64,000 nt of DNA from Haloarcula amylovorans (GTDB lineage: Archaea; Halobacteriota; Halobacteria; Halobacteriales; Haloarculaceae). A program made the position numbers and the translations under genes. Under the pieces are notes generated by a model. The model searched no databases. It saw only the letters and a list, made by a program, of their open reading frames with translations, and was not told where the DNA came from. The stretch covers positions 1,364,001 through 1,428,000 of the forward strand of contig NZ_SRIF01000001.1 of the NCBI RefSeq assembly GCF_004681185.1. The letters are read 5' to 3'. Below, piece by piece: positions 53,638-61,635 of this stretch (positions within the stretch are counted from its first letter, which is position 1; every line of letters begins with the position of its first letter).

Positions 53638-54387
53638 ATGCGTGTCGAACCGCTCCCGAACGCTCCGGCCGCCGCGATCGAAACCGGCGGCGAGCGACTG
53701 CTAGCGGTGGCCGATTACCACGCCGGCATCGAGGCCGGCCTTCGCTACGAGGGGGTCGAACTCCAGTCGGCCGCCAGCGAACGCCGCGAGCGGTTACTCG
53801 CGTTGCTCGACCGGGCACGAGCGGACAGACTGGTCGTCCTCGGCGACCTCGGTCACGCCATCGGCGACCCGTTCGCCGAGGAGCGCGAGGAGTTGACCGC
53901 GCTGTTCGAGGCCGTCGACGTGCCAGTGACGCTCGTGAAGGGGAACCACGACGGCGACGTAGAGCCCGTTCTCGCCGAGATTGACGCCACCATCGACGTG
54001 ACGCCGTCCCACGGGACCCGAATCGGCGACGTGGGATTCGTCCACGGGCACACGTGGCCCGCTCCCGACGTTCTGAACGCCGAAGTCGTCTGTGTCGGCC
54101 ACGAGCACCCGGTCGTTAGACTGGAGGACGAGGTCGGCGGCGCGAGGAAGGAACGGGCGTGGCTTCGCGGGTCGCTCGTCGCCGACCCGTTCGCCGACCA
54201 CTACGGCGCGGGCGTCGAGACGAATGCCGACCTCGTCGTCTTCCCGGCGTTCAACGACCGTTCGGGCGGAACGTGGGTCAACGTCGAGGGACAAGACTTT
54301 CTCGCACCGTTCCTCCCCGACGGGATGGCCGACGCGGAGGCGTTCTTACTCGACGGGACGCGACTCGGACAGTACCGGCGAGTGTGA
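53638..54387 (+). CDS. rpe: Calcineurin-like metallophosphoesterase of the RPA operon
   Basis: A 249-residue metallophosphoesterase. The metal motifs are ADYHAG (Asp26, His28), VVLGDLGHAIG (GDxxH), LVKGNHDGD, a FVHGHTWP and the CVGHEHPVVRL ligand. It corresponds to the rpe gene found third in Haloferax rpa operons and probably acts on nucleic-acid or nucleotide substrates (inference). The ATG at 53638 is 54 bp after the rpap stop; the longer frame upstream lies in the intergenic gap and is not used. Confidence 0.85.
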   Translation: MRVEPLPNAPAAAIETGGERLLAVADYHAGIEAGLRYEGVELQSAASERRERLLALLDRARADRLVVLGDLGHAIGDPFAEEREELTALFEAVDVPVTLVKGNHDGDVEPVLAEIDATIDVTPSHGTRIGDVGFVHGHTWPAPDVLNAEVVCVGHEHPVVRLEDEVGGARKERAWLRGSLVADPFADHYGAGVETNADLVVFPAFNDRSGGTWVNVEGQDFLAPFLPDGMADAEAFLLDGTRLGQYRRV

Positions 54388-54404
54388 TACTACGGCCTGG
54401 CCGG

Positions 54405-55250
54405 TCACTCACTCACGGCGGCCTCTAAGCGCTCGACGAGCTCCCTATTTCCGAGGAACGTCGGTGTCCGCCCGTGGAGGCCGTCCGGCTCGACGTCCAA
54501 CAGCGACTGCGACCCGTCAGAGGAGCCGCCGCTGGCCGCTTCCACGAGATACGCCAGCGGCGCGGCCTCGAAGTGGACACGGAGCTTGCCGTCGGGATAG
54601 GTGGTCGTCGCCGGGTAACCGAAGATACCGCCGTACTCCAGTACCTGCGCGAGGTCTGCCACTGTCGCGCCGCCGTAGCGGAGTTTCAGCTCTCGGCTCA
54701 GGTCTCTGGCGAAGTCGTTGACGGCGTCGGTTCGCTCGACGGACTTGCCGGCGATGCCGACGACGGTCGGCTCCTCGGGCAGGGAGAACGTTCCCCAGCG
54801 TTCACTGTGGCCGTCTCGCAGGAGGTACTCCTGAACTACGTCGCGGTCCTCGCGGGCGACGGTCATCGTGGTGTAGGGGCCGTAGAGGACCATCATCGCC
54901 GCCACCATGTCGCGGCCGGTCGTGGGAAGCGGCGCGTCGTAGACGCCGACGATGGTACCCACCGAGTTGTTCGACGCGAGGTTGGCCGAGCCGTCCAGCG
55001 GGTCGATAGCGACGGTGTAGCCCTCGCCGCAGTCGGCCACGTCTTCGCGCTCCTCGCTCGCGTAGCCGCCGACGCCGTCGACGTACGAGAGCGCGTCGAA
55101 AAAGAGGTCGTCGGCCCACACGTCGCCGCCGACCTGCTGTTCGCCGCTCGGGTTCTCGCCGGCGCTTCGCCCGGCATAGTTGGCGAGGTTCCGGCGCATG
55201 TAGTGGGCCGTGTCCTTGACTGCCCGTTCGATGTCGTCGAGCGTGTTCAT
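54405..55250 (-). CDS. fbp: Fructose-1,6-bisphosphatase, class I
   Basis: Gluconeogenic phosphatase of the FBPase/inositol-phosphatase fold, 281 residues. The metal motif is DPLDGS (83-88) with Glu66/Glu67 (SEEREDV) upstream. The sugar-phosphate site [20 protein letters not shown] and the [16 protein letters not shown] segment match class I FBPase. Cytoplasmic. It converges with the phosphoesterase, with 17 bp between stops. Haloarchaea use it when growing on non-sugar carbon. Confidence 0.9.
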   Translation of the reverse strand: MNTLDDIERAVKDTAHYMRRNLANYAGRSAGENPSGEQQVGGDVWADDLFFDALSYVDGVGGYASEEREDVADCGEGYTVAIDPLDGSANLASNNSVGTIVGVYDAPLPTTGRDMVAAMMVLYGPYTTMTVAREDRDVVQEYLLRDGHSERWGTFSLPEEPTVVGIAGKSVERTDAVNDFARDLSRELKLRYGGATVADLAQVLEYGGIFGYPATTTYPDGKLRVHFEAAPLAYLVEAASGGSSDGSQSLLDVEPDGLHGRTPTFLGNRELVERLEAAVSE

Positions 55251-55315
55251 CGATTCGACCTCACGCTGTCACTGGGTTCGAACATGTCCCTACGTCGACT
55301 CGCTGGCGACATAAA

Positions 55316-56086
55316 CTACACGTGGGCTTTCGGGAACAGGGCCTCGGCGGGTTGGTCGTCCAGCCACTCACAGAGGCTGACGAGGTTGTCGAGTGCGGCT
55401 TCGAACAGTTTCTCGCCCGCCTCGGCCGAGGCGTCGGTCTGGTCGCCGAGCACGCCGTTTTCCGTGTTGTCGATGGCGTCGTAGAAGGTGCGCGCACCGT
55501 TGACGCGCCCGGTCGTCTCGTCGAACACCCGGCAACCGCCGTCGCGGGCGTCCTCGATGCGGTTCTCGTGGACGAGGTCGCCGGCGAGGTACTGGACAAG
55601 TGAGGTCTCTTTCGGCCCACCGTGGGGCCCTGGCGTCTCGAACGTCTCCTCGATGAGATCAGTGATGCTCTCGTCCCACATCCACTCGATGGCGTACAGC
55701 GTCCCATCGTCACGCAGGCGGCGGCCCACCTCACGAAGGTGCTGGACGTTGCCGCCGTGGGCGTTGACGAAGATTACGCGGTCGATGCCGTGGTACGCCA
55801 GATTCCGGGTGATGCTCTCGACGTAGTCGCGAAACGCCGGCGCGTCGGCCCACATCGTCCCGTGGAACTGCCGGTGGTGGGGGCTGACACCGACGTTGAC
55901 GGTCGGCGTGCAGAGATAGCCCGTCTCCTCGGCAGCCCGGCGAGCGAAGGACTCGGCGATGATGTGGTCGGTCGCCTCGGGGAGATGCGGTCCGTGTTGT
56001 TCGGTCGACCCCAGCGGCAGCAGCGCCAGCGACTCCGACTCGAAGTACGATTCGAGGTCCGGCCACGCCTCGTCGGCGAGATACAT
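55316..56086 (-). CDS. Creatininase-family amidohydrolase, possible ArfB
   Basis: A 256-residue creatininase-family metalloenzyme. The metal ligands lie in PLGSTEQHGPHLP (Glu29, His31), ATDHI (Asp39), NVGVSPHHRQFHGT, FVNAHGGN and the late Glu in PKETSLVQYL. In Methanocaldococcus a member of this family, ArfB, deformylates the archaeal riboflavin/F420 intermediate. That activity is plausible because the reductase ArfC (47861) and CofD (29265) are also in the window. Creatinine or other amide substrates cannot be excluded. Confidence 0.82.
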   Translation of the reverse strand: MYLADEAWPDLESYFESESLALLPLGSTEQHGPHLPEATDHIIAESFARRAAEETGYLCTPTVNVGVSPHHRQFHGTMWADAPAFRDYVESITRNLAYHGIDRVIFVNAHGGNVQHLREVGRRLRDDGTLYAIEWMWDESITDLIEETFETPGPHGGPKETSLVQYLAGDLVHENRIEDARDGGCRVFDETTGRVNGARTFYDAIDNTENGVLGDQTDASAEAGEKLFEAALDNLVSLCEWLDDQPAEALFPKAHV

Positions 56087-56186
56087 ACGTCACCTCCGCG
56101 TGCGAAGGCCTTCAAGCCCGTGCCGAATAGCCACGAGAACGGGTGACACAACGTGCTTAACCCGGTTCGGTCGCTAGGAGGGGGCG

Positions 56187-59024
56187 ATGACTGACGGGGT
56201 GATACAGGGGGCTGACGCGTTTACCGTCCTCGGCGAGGAGGTGCGAAACGCCCTCTCCGAGCGCGGGTTCGCGACGCCAACGGAGCCACAGCGCGAGGCG
56301 ATTCCCCGACTCGCACGCGGAGAGGACGCGCTCGTCGTCGCCCCGACCGGGACCGGCAAGACGGAGACGGCGATGCTGCCGGTGTTAGACGCGCTCGCGA
56401 GCGCCGACAAGGAACGCTTCGGCATCGGCGCGCTGTACATCACGCCGCTGCGGGCGCTCAACCGCGACATGCGCGAGCGACTGGAGTGGTGGGGGGAGAC
56501 GCTCGATCTGGAGGTAGACGTTCGCCACGGCGACACCACGCAGTACCGACGGAGTCAGCAGGCGAACGACCCGCCGGACGTGCTGGTGACGACGCCCGAG
56601 ACGCTGCAGGCGATGCTGACCGGGTCGAAGCTCCGGACGGCACTCGAAGACGTAGACCACGTCGTCGTCGACGAGGTCCACGAACTCGCCGCGGCCAAGC
56701 GCGGCGCGCAGTTGACCATCGGACTCGAACGACTTCGCGAGGTCGCCGGACCCTTCCAGCGAGTCGGCCTCTCCGCGACGGTAGGCGACCCACAGGAGGT
56801 CGGGCGCTTCCTCACCGGCGGCCGCGGGTGTTCGGTCGTTGAGGTGGACATCGGCAGTCGATTAGACGTAGACGTGGTGCGACCGCAGGTGACCGACCGC
56901 GACGAGCGACTCTCCAGCGAACTCGTCACCGACGCAGAGACGGCCAGCCACGTCCGCTTCATCGACGACCTGATAGCAGAGAACGAGTCAGTCCTGCTGT
57001 TCGTCAACACGCGACAAACCGCCGAGGCGCTGGGTTCCCGGTTCAAGGAACTCGGGACGAACCTCGGCGTCCACCACGGGTCGCTCTCGAAGGAGGCCCG
57101 CATCGACGTCGAAGACCGGTTCAAGGCCGGCGAACTCGACGCCCTGCTCTGTACCTCGTCGATGGAGCTGGGCATCGACGTGGGCCGGGTCGACCACGTC
57201 GTCCAGTACGGCAGTCCCCGGCAGGTGTCCCGACTCGTCCAGCGAGTCGGCCGCGCCGGCCACCGCCGCGACGAGATCTCCTCGGGGACCGTCGTGACGA
57301 CTCACAGCGACGATACATTGGAGGCGCTTGCCATCGCCCGTCAGGCGCGGAACGGCGAGGTCGAACCCGCCGAGATTCACGACGGGAGCCTCGACACCGT
57401 CGCCAACCAGCTAGCCGGCGTCGTGATGGACACAGGCGAGGTGCGGGCGATGGAGGCGTACCGAATCATCACGCGGGCGTACCCGTTTCGCGATATCGAC
57501 GAAGACGCGTTCAAAGACGTCGTCCGAGAACTGGGCGCGAACAACGTCGTCTGGTTGGACGAGGAACGCGATACGCTGGAGAAACGCCGCGGCACGTGGC
57601 AGTACTTTTACCAGAATCTCTCGATGATTCCCGACGAGGCCACCTACGATGTCGAGGACGTGGCCTCGGGCCAACAGGTCGGGACGCTGGACGAGCGGTT
57701 CGTCGTCAATTTCGCCACCCCCGGTGAGGTGTTCGTCCAGCGCGGCGAGATGTGGCGCATCACCAACATCGACGAGGAGGAGGAAGTCGTGACCGTCTCT
57801 CCCATCGAGGACCCCGCCGGCGAAGTGCCTTCGTGGGTTGGAAGCGAGATTCCGGTTCCGAAGGCCGTCGCGGGCGAAGTTGGAGAACTACGGCGAGTCG
57901 CCGGTGAGCAGTTACAGGCGGGCGCACCCGCCGACACCGTCGCAGCCCACGTCGCTCGTCGGTACGACGCCGACGCGGGGACGGTGGCCGACGGCCTCTC
58001 GCAACTGGAGGGACACGAGGCCCCGATTCCCGACGCCGAGACGATACTCGTAGAGTTCCGCGGCCGGGAGGTCCTGGTCAACTCCTGTTACGGCCACAAG
58101 ATCAACGAGACGCTGGGGCGAGTCCTCTCGGCGCTGCTGGGCCAGCGGGCGGGGTCGTCCGTCGCCATGGAGGTAGACCCCTATCGCATCGAACTCGAAG
58201 TGCCCCGGCGAATCAGCGCCGGCGACGTGATGGAAGTCTTAGAGGAGACCGACCCCGACCACCTCCCGGCGCTCGTCGAGTTGAGCCTGAAGAACGCCGA
58301 CGCCTTGAAGTTCAAGCTCGCGCAGGTCGCCACGAAGTTCGGGTCGCTCAAGCGCTGGCGCGGTCGCGGCTCGACGGACTTCGGCCGGGACCGGCTGCTC
58401 GCCGCATTGGAAGACACCCCGATGTACGACGAGGCGCTGCGCGAGGTGCGCCACGAGGATTTGGCTATCGGAGAGACGGCGGAACTGTTGGAAGCAGTCC
58501 AGTCCGGCGACGTCGCCCTCGAAACCGTCGGCGAACGCACGCCGATCGGTCTCGGCGGAAACGCCTCGGGCCGGGAACTGCTCTCGCCGGAGAACGCCGA
58601 CGCGAGCGTCATCCAGACAGTGCGAGAGCGCATCCAGAGCGACCGCGTCATCCTCGCCTGTCTGCACTGCCGAGAGTGGGACCGCAAGCAGCAGGTCAGT
58701 CGGGTTCGTGACCAACCGGAGTGCCCCCAGTGTGGGTCCACTCGCATCGCCGCGCTGAACCCGTGGGCCGACGAAGTCGTGGCGGCGGTGCGGGCCGACG
58801 AGAAGGACGAGGAACAGGAGAAGATGACCGAGCGCGCCTATCGTGCCGGGTCGCTCGTTCAGACACACGGCAAGCAAGCCGTCGTCGCCCTCGCCGCTCG
58901 CGGCGTCGGCCCGCACAACGCCGCGCGAATCATCAACCGCCTGCGCGAGGACGAAGACGAGTTCTACCGGGACATCCTCCGCCAGGAACGGGAATACGCC
59001 AGAACGCAGTCGTTCTGGGAGTGA
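56187..59024 (+). CDS. lhr: Lhr-type superfamily 2 helicase
   Basis: A DEAD/DEAH helicase of 945 residues, Lhr family, acting in DNA repair. Motif Q/I: TPTEPQREAIPRLARG, then the Walker A PTGTGKTE (53-60); motif II is DEVH (162-165); motif III is SAT in LSATVG. The second RecA domain has VLLFVNTRQTAEALGSRFK, TSSMELGIDVGRVDHVV and VQRVGRAGHRRDE. A winged helix and large Lhr domain follow. A C-terminal zinc ribbon (CLHC and CPQCGS) ends the protein. Monocistronic; divergent from the creatininase-family gene. Confidence 0.92.
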   Translation: MTDGVIQGADAFTVLGEEVRNALSERGFATPTEPQREAIPRLARGEDALVVAPTGTGKTETAMLPVLDALASADKERFGIGALYITPLRALNRDMRERLEWWGETLDLEVDVRHGDTTQYRRSQQANDPPDVLVTTPETLQAMLTGSKLRTALEDVDHVVVDEVHELAAAKRGAQLTIGLERLREVAGPFQRVGLSATVGDPQEVGRFLTGGRGCSVVEVDIGSRLDVDVVRPQVTDRDERLSSELVTDAETASHVRFIDDLIAENESVLLFVNTRQTAEALGSRFKELGTNLGVHHGSLSKEARIDVEDRFKAGELDALLCTSSMELGIDVGRVDHVVQYGSPRQVSRLVQRVGRAGHRRDEISSGTVVTTHSDDTLEALAIARQARNGEVEPAEIHDGSLDTVANQLAGVVMDTGEVRAMEAYRIITRAYPFRDIDEDAFKDVVRELGANNVVWLDEERDTLEKRRGTWQYFYQNLSMIPDEATYDVEDVASGQQVGTLDERFVVNFATPGEVFVQRGEMWRITNIDEEEEVVTVSPIEDPAGEVPSWVGSEIPVPKAVAGEVGELRRVAGEQLQAGAPADTVAAHVARRYDADAGTVADGLSQLEGHEAPIPDAETILVEFRGREVLVNSCYGHKINETLGRVLSALLGQRAGSSVAMEVDPYRIELEVPRRISAGDVMEVLEETDPDHLPALVELSLKNADALKFKLAQVATKFGSLKRWRGRGSTDFGRDRLLAALEDTPMYDEALREVRHEDLAIGETAELLEAVQSGDVALETVGERTPIGLGGNASGRELLSPENADASVIQTVRERIQSDRVILACLHCREWDRKQQVSRVRDQPECPQCGSTRIAALNPWADEVVAAVRADEKDEEQEKMTERAYRAGSLVQTHGKQAVVALAARGVGPHNAARIINRLREDEDEFYRDILRQEREYARTQSFWE

Positions 59025-59050
59025 CTGAGGCCGGAGTCGGTTGTGCGGGA

Positions 59051-59788
59051 TTAGCTCAGTTGCCGAATCGCATCGGCCAGCGGCTGTTCGACGGCCGACG
59101 GGTCGTCGTTCTGAACCGTGAAGGAGGTGTGTCGTTCGTCTACGTCCATCGCCTCCGAGAGCAGGCCACCGCGACGGTCGACCTCCATGTGAACGGTCAG
59201 GCCGCCGTCGTCGTAGACGGGGATAATTTCGACTTCGTCCACCTCGCCGGAGAACTCGCCGTGCTGTGGGCGGAACTCGAACTCCTGGACGAACCTCGCC
59301 GAGGTGGAGAAGATGTTACCGGGCCGGGCCTGACACGAGGAGGAACGGAGTGAGAAGCCCAGATTTTCCAGTGCATCGAAGACGGCTTGGAGCCGCTCCG
59401 TGGGACGGACTTCGATACGGTCCTCGTCTTCCGGGTCGACGGCCATCGAGATGTCTAGTCCGGTCTCGATTTCGACGGAGACCGAGCCGACGGTCACGGG
59501 TGTCCGTCGAGGAACGTCGATGGTCGTCTCGAAGCGTCGTTCGTCGTCGGCCTCGATGGTGAACGGGTCAGTGAGTCGCCACTTGTCGACGATGGCGTCG
59601 GCGTACCCTTCCTCGGTGCGGTACTCCGTCTCCAGTGCGAAGTAGATGGCGTCGATGTCCTGGTCGGTCGACCCGCCCTCGACGTGGACCTCGGCGTCGA
59701 CCGAGTCGCCGGCACAGACCGTACTGGAGGGGAGAATAGTGTCTACGCGAGCGGAACCAATTCCGATGCGGGAGAGCACGTCTTTCAT
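59051..59788 (-). CDS. SpoOM/arrestin-like protein
   Basis: A 245-residue protein of the sporulation-control SpoOM (Spo0M) family with an arrestin-like beta-sandwich fold. It begins MKDVLSRIGIGSARVDTIL and contains VHVEGGSTDQDIDAIYFALE and the C-terminal EFEFRPQHGEFSGEVDEVEI, the conserved blocks. In Bacillus it affects sporulation; haloarchaea do not sporulate, so the archaeal role is unknown. Cytoplasmic. A tRNA-like string near its stop codon is coincidental (see rejected items). Confidence 0.85.
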   Translation of the reverse strand: MKDVLSRIGIGSARVDTILPSSTVCAGDSVDAEVHVEGGSTDQDIDAIYFALETEYRTEEGYADAIVDKWRLTDPFTIEADDERRFETTIDVPRRTPVTVGSVSVEIETGLDISMAVDPEDEDRIEVRPTERLQAVFDALENLGFSLRSSSCQARPGNIFSTSARFVQEFEFRPQHGEFSGEVDEVEIIPVYDDGGLTVHMEVDRRGGLLSEAMDVDERHTSFTVQNDDPSAVEQPLADAIRQLS

Positions 59789-59833
59789 GCCACCAGTCGT
59801 TGGTGTCGCCTTCCGGTATAAACTTCGTGGTGA

Positions 59834-60457
59834 TCAGGGGTTCTCGTCGGCAGATTCGTCCGTTGCGTCCTCGCTTCCGAACCCCGCGCGCTCGTGGAGC
59901 GGGCCGGGTTCACCACGGGCCTGTCGGGCGGCCCGTTCGGAGACTCGCCGTGCCAGTAGCGCGGCGGCGATTGCGGGAACCGCCAGCACGGCGGCGACGA
60001 AGAGAGTTCGCTCCGAGCCGACGCCGCCACCGGAAAGCGAGTCGTAGCCCAGCGCGACCATGACAGCGAGGACACCGGCGACGACGAGGTAGAGACCGCG
60101 GGCAAGCGCGGCACTCGGGTTCGGAAGGCGAGCAAGCGCCGCCGCCGAACCGAGCCAGCCGGCGAGTAAGAGACCGACGACCGCGACGAACGGCAGGTCG
60201 CCGACGGCGATGACGACGGCGTATGCGAGCAGCGGCGCGATGGCGATTCCGAGTGTGAGTCCCGTCAGGAGAACGGCCCACCGCGGCGCGGCGTTCACGT
60301 CGCCGTCGTACGCCCCACTCGTTCGCTCGTCGAGAAGTGTAGCCACCTCCTCGGAGACCAGTCGCTCGCCACAGGTGGGACACTCCGTCGCCGTCGGAGC
60401 CAGCGGCTCCCCGCAGGCGGGACAGGCCGGGTCGTCGGCCGTACGCCACTCGTCCAT
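59834..60457 (-). CDS. Zinc-ribbon membrane protein
   Basis: A 207-residue protein: an N-terminal zinc ribbon (Cys12, Cys15, Cys26, Cys29 in CPACGEPLAPTATECPTCGE, quoted in part), a short linker, then about four membrane helices (WAVLLTGLTLGIAIAPLLAY, FVAVVGLLLAGWL, GLYLVVAGVLAVMVALGY, TLFVAAVLAVPAIAAALLA) and a charged C-terminal tail. It begins at the ATG at 60457 and lies 45 bp downstream of the SpoOM gene's start, on the same strand. Function unknown. Confidence 0.75.
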   Translation of the reverse strand: MDEWRTADDPACPACGEPLAPTATECPTCGERLVSEEVATLLDERTSGAYDGDVNAAPRWAVLLTGLTLGIAIAPLLAYAVVIAVGDLPFVAVVGLLLAGWLGSAAALARLPNPSAALARGLYLVVAGVLAVMVALGYDSLSGGGVGSERTLFVAAVLAVPAIAAALLARRVSERAARQARGEPGPLHERAGFGSEDATDESADENP

Positions 60458-60649
60458 ACCGTCGCATACGGGGCCAACGGCTTGAGGGGACCGGTCGTCT
60501 AACAGCCGATTGCGTGTCCGCCGTCGCTTCCGTACGACCGGCTTGCCGTTCGCTACGTTCGGCTTACCCTGTCACGATGGTGACGTTCGCCGTTTGGAGG
60601 CCGTCGGGGCGGTAACGTCGTCTTGTGAACGACACTCTGCTACTGAGAG

Positions 60650-60680
60650 TTGTTAACAAAGTGCATTCGGCCGCCGAATG
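60650..60680 (+). promoter_or_regulatory. Two dyads upstream of the cupredoxin gene
   Basis: TTGTTAACAA (60650-60659, 10-bp palindrome, possibly also the TATA box) and CATTCGG-CCG-CCGAATG (60664-60680, perfect 7-bp arms) lie directly before the ATG at 60686. They overlap the expected promoter and transcript start and could be the operator of a metal- or redox-responsive regulator. A further hairpin GTCAC-GATG-GTGAC lies at 60571-60584. Confidence 0.5.
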
Positions 60681-60685
60681 ATAAT

Positions 60686-61555
60686 ATGGAGCGATATCCA
60701 CTCGACTCCTCGCGGCGAGACGTGATGAAGGCGCTCGGTGCGGGCGCGGTGGTGTCGGGACTCGGCGGAACGACGGCTGCACAGACCGACAGCGGACAGA
60801 CTGACGGAGAGCAGGGCGACACCCCGTCACCCAGCGACGGCACGGGCACGGTCTACGAAGTCGAGACGCTGATACGGGGTCCCCCGACCAATCAGAATCG
60901 GCCGGTCGACTTCTTCTATCAGCCGACCGGCCTCCACATCCAGCCGGGCGACGTGATCAAGTTCGTCTTTACCACCCCGGACCACAACGTCGTCAGCTAC
61001 CACCCGGCATTCGGGATGCGACGGCGAGTGCCGACCGGCGTCCACGCCTTCTCCTCGCCACTGTTAGGGTGGCAGCCTCGCTCTATCGGCGACGACCAGA
61101 TTGAGCCGCCAGCGGAGATGGGCGGTGCCGATGGTGAACAGCAAGACAGTGGGCAGCAGGGAGAAGGTGGAAACAGCCAACAAGGTGGCGGGCAGGGAGA
61201 TGGTCAAGGTGACGGTGGACAGCAAAATGGTGGCCGAGGAGGTGGCGGCCCGCGCGAACCCGTTCCGTCGACGTGGCTCTATGCCTTCGAGATGTCGGGC
61301 GTCTACGACTTGCTGTGCTCGCCTCACGAGACGTACGGCATGGCGATGCGTGTCGTCGTCGGCGACACCACCGAAGCGCCCTTCGAGACGAGCGACCCGA
61401 GCGCGCTTCCGGAACCGAGAGCCGGTCCCGTCGAACTCGCCCGGGAGACGCTCACCGACCCGGCGCTCGAACCCTCGAATATCGTCGAACAGGGGACGGT
61501 CGCGTGGGAGTCGCTGGAGGCTGTCAGTGGCCAATCCGGGCAGACTCAGGGCTGA
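60686..61555 (+). CDS. Tat-exported blue copper (cupredoxin) protein with Gln/Gly-rich insert
   Basis: A 289-residue secreted cupredoxin, probably a membrane-attached electron carrier. The Tat signal is RRDVMKALGAG (10-20) followed by a hydrophobic run and AAQTD. Type 1 copper ligands are His100 (PDHNVV), Cys211, His214 and Met219 (LLCSPHETYGMAM). Residues 148-188 are a Gly/Gln/Asn-rich insert between the two halves of the fold, unlike plastocyanin or halocyanin. Halocyanins are related; this longer one may differ in partner. Divergent from the zinc-ribbon gene. Confidence 0.87.
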   Translation: MERYPLDSSRRDVMKALGAGAVVSGLGGTTAAQTDSGQTDGEQGDTPSPSDGTGTVYEVETLIRGPPTNQNRPVDFFYQPTGLHIQPGDVIKFVFTTPDHNVVSYHPAFGMRRRVPTGVHAFSSPLLGWQPRSIGDDQIEPPAEMGGADGEQQDSGQQGEGGNSQQGGGQGDGQGDGGQQNGGRGGGGPREPVPSTWLYAFEMSGVYDLLCSPHETYGMAMRVVVGDTTEAPFETSDPSALPEPRAGPVELARETLTDPALEPSNIVEQGTVAWESLEAVSGQSGQTQG

Positions 61556-61635
61556 CGTGCGCGATTCGCGTCTCCCTGAGAGTGGCCGACGGCGCGTGAT
61601 AAACGACTAAACGGCGGCGCCCCGTCCGCTTGCCC

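Noticed and set aside
59042..59060. GCGGGATTAGCTCAGTTG on the plus strand looks like the 5' half of a tRNA.
   Set aside because: No matching acceptor, anticodon arm or T arm follows; it is the antisense of the last codons and stop of the SpoOM-family gene.
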